NCBI GenBank assembly: GCA_021106775.1
Contig: JAIOTL010000044.1
Coordinates: 1-6,297, forward strand
DNA length: 6,297 bases
Source: Planctomycetota bacterium
GTDB lineage: Bacteria; Planctomycetota; UBA8742; SKZP01; JAIOTL01
Reading direction: 5' to 3'
The notes below the pieces were generated by a model. It ran no database searches and was not told where the DNA came from. It saw nothing but the letters and a program-made list of their open reading frames with translations. This document shows positions 6,008-6,297 of the stretch, in pieces. Each line of letters begins with the position of its first letter. Within the stretch, counting starts at the first letter, position 1. The position numbers and the translations under genes were made by a program.

Positions 6008-6297
6008 TTATAAGGCGATTTTAGAAATCTGCACCAGCGTCTTCTGCTGACGATGTCCTTTTTTCCTCGACGAACCTTTTCTTCTGCGAAACACATAATG
6101 AATCAGCTTTTTCATTTTGCGCTGTTCCAATACATTCGCTTCAACTGTTGCACCTTCGACAATCGGACTTCCATGAACCGTCTCGCCATCGTCCTTGATT
6201 ATGCTTAGGACGTCGAAATTATATGTACTTTCCGGCTCAATATCTCTTCGTTCAATCAAAATTCTCTGTCCTTCTTCGACCAGAAACTGTTGTGAAC
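6008..6297 (-). CDS. rplU: Ribosomal protein bL21 (5' end beyond window)
   Basis: The last 95 residues of the large-subunit protein bL21 are visible; the stop is TAA at 6010-6008. The frame is open to the window edge, with SQQFLVEEGQ matching the family's GKQYKVxEGD near residue 15, so about a dozen N-terminal residues are missing. GSPIVEGATVEANVLEQ, then KKLIHYVFRRRKGSSRKKGH followed by RQ, are the diagnostic central and rRNA-binding C-terminal blocks; the end QISKI is normal. The protein binds 23S rRNA domains near bL20. A TTG at 6259 is inside the conserved domain and is not the start. An intrinsic terminator follows at once, so rpmA (bL27), the usual downstream partner, is not co-transcribed in the normal place. 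Confidence 0.93.
   Translation of the reverse strand, partial: SQQFLVEEGQRILIERRDIEPESTYNFDVLSIIKDDGETVHGSPIVEGATVEANVLEQRKMKKLIHYVFRRRKGSSRKKGHRQQKTLVQISKIAL

Noticed and set aside
6008..6259. TTG 6259 as the start of bL21
   Set aside because: The frame continues upstream with residues matching the conserved bL21 N-terminus, so the gene is cut by the window edge.

Overview
The window is a bacterial chromosome segment of moderate-to-low GC. It holds five genes that I can support, two of them cut by the window edges. The best taxonomic pointer is a 76-residue small basic protein at 5322-5552. Its core, with the blocks RNVLTRLERIEKL and FGLPKV, matches the small basic protein family of the PVC superphylum (Planctomycetota, Verrucomicrobiota, Lentisphaerota and relatives). 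A secreted giant alpha-2-macroglobulin with a TPR N-terminus and several dispersed palindromic repeats fit an uncultured PVC-like Gram-negative. The assignment is an inference from gene content, not a placement.

Layout. (1) 1-3545, minus: the first 1181 codons of an exported protein with about 570 residues of TPR repeats followed by macroglobulin (MG) domains. It runs off the left edge before any thioester region. (2) 3546-3912: a non-coding gap with three copies of an AAGTTGCTAC repeat and a 65-bp palindrome. (3) 3913-4902, minus: a tRNA-dihydrouridine synthase. (4) 4889-5239, plus: the Clp protease adaptor ClpS, head to head with the synthase gene and overlapping or nearly touching its start. 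(5) 5322-5552, plus: the small basic protein, with a strong Shine-Dalgarno, a GTG start and a clear intrinsic terminator. (6) 5553-6007: a non-coding gap packed with repeats, including a MITE-like palindrome of about 196 bp, and ending in the terminator of the next gene. (7) 6008-6297, minus: ribosomal protein bL21, lacking only its first dozen or so residues.

The genes do not form one pathway. The dus-clpS-small basic protein-rplU stretch is a translation and proteostasis neighbourhood (tRNA modification, N-degron delivery to ClpAP/ClpCP, a ribosome-type small protein, a ribosomal protein). The macroglobulin is an envelope protein thought to trap incoming proteases. The points that most deserve a second look are the TPR-macroglobulin fusion, the overlapping divergent starts of dus and clpS, an altered ClpS recognition loop, the charged tail on the small basic protein, and the repeat elements in the two gaps.
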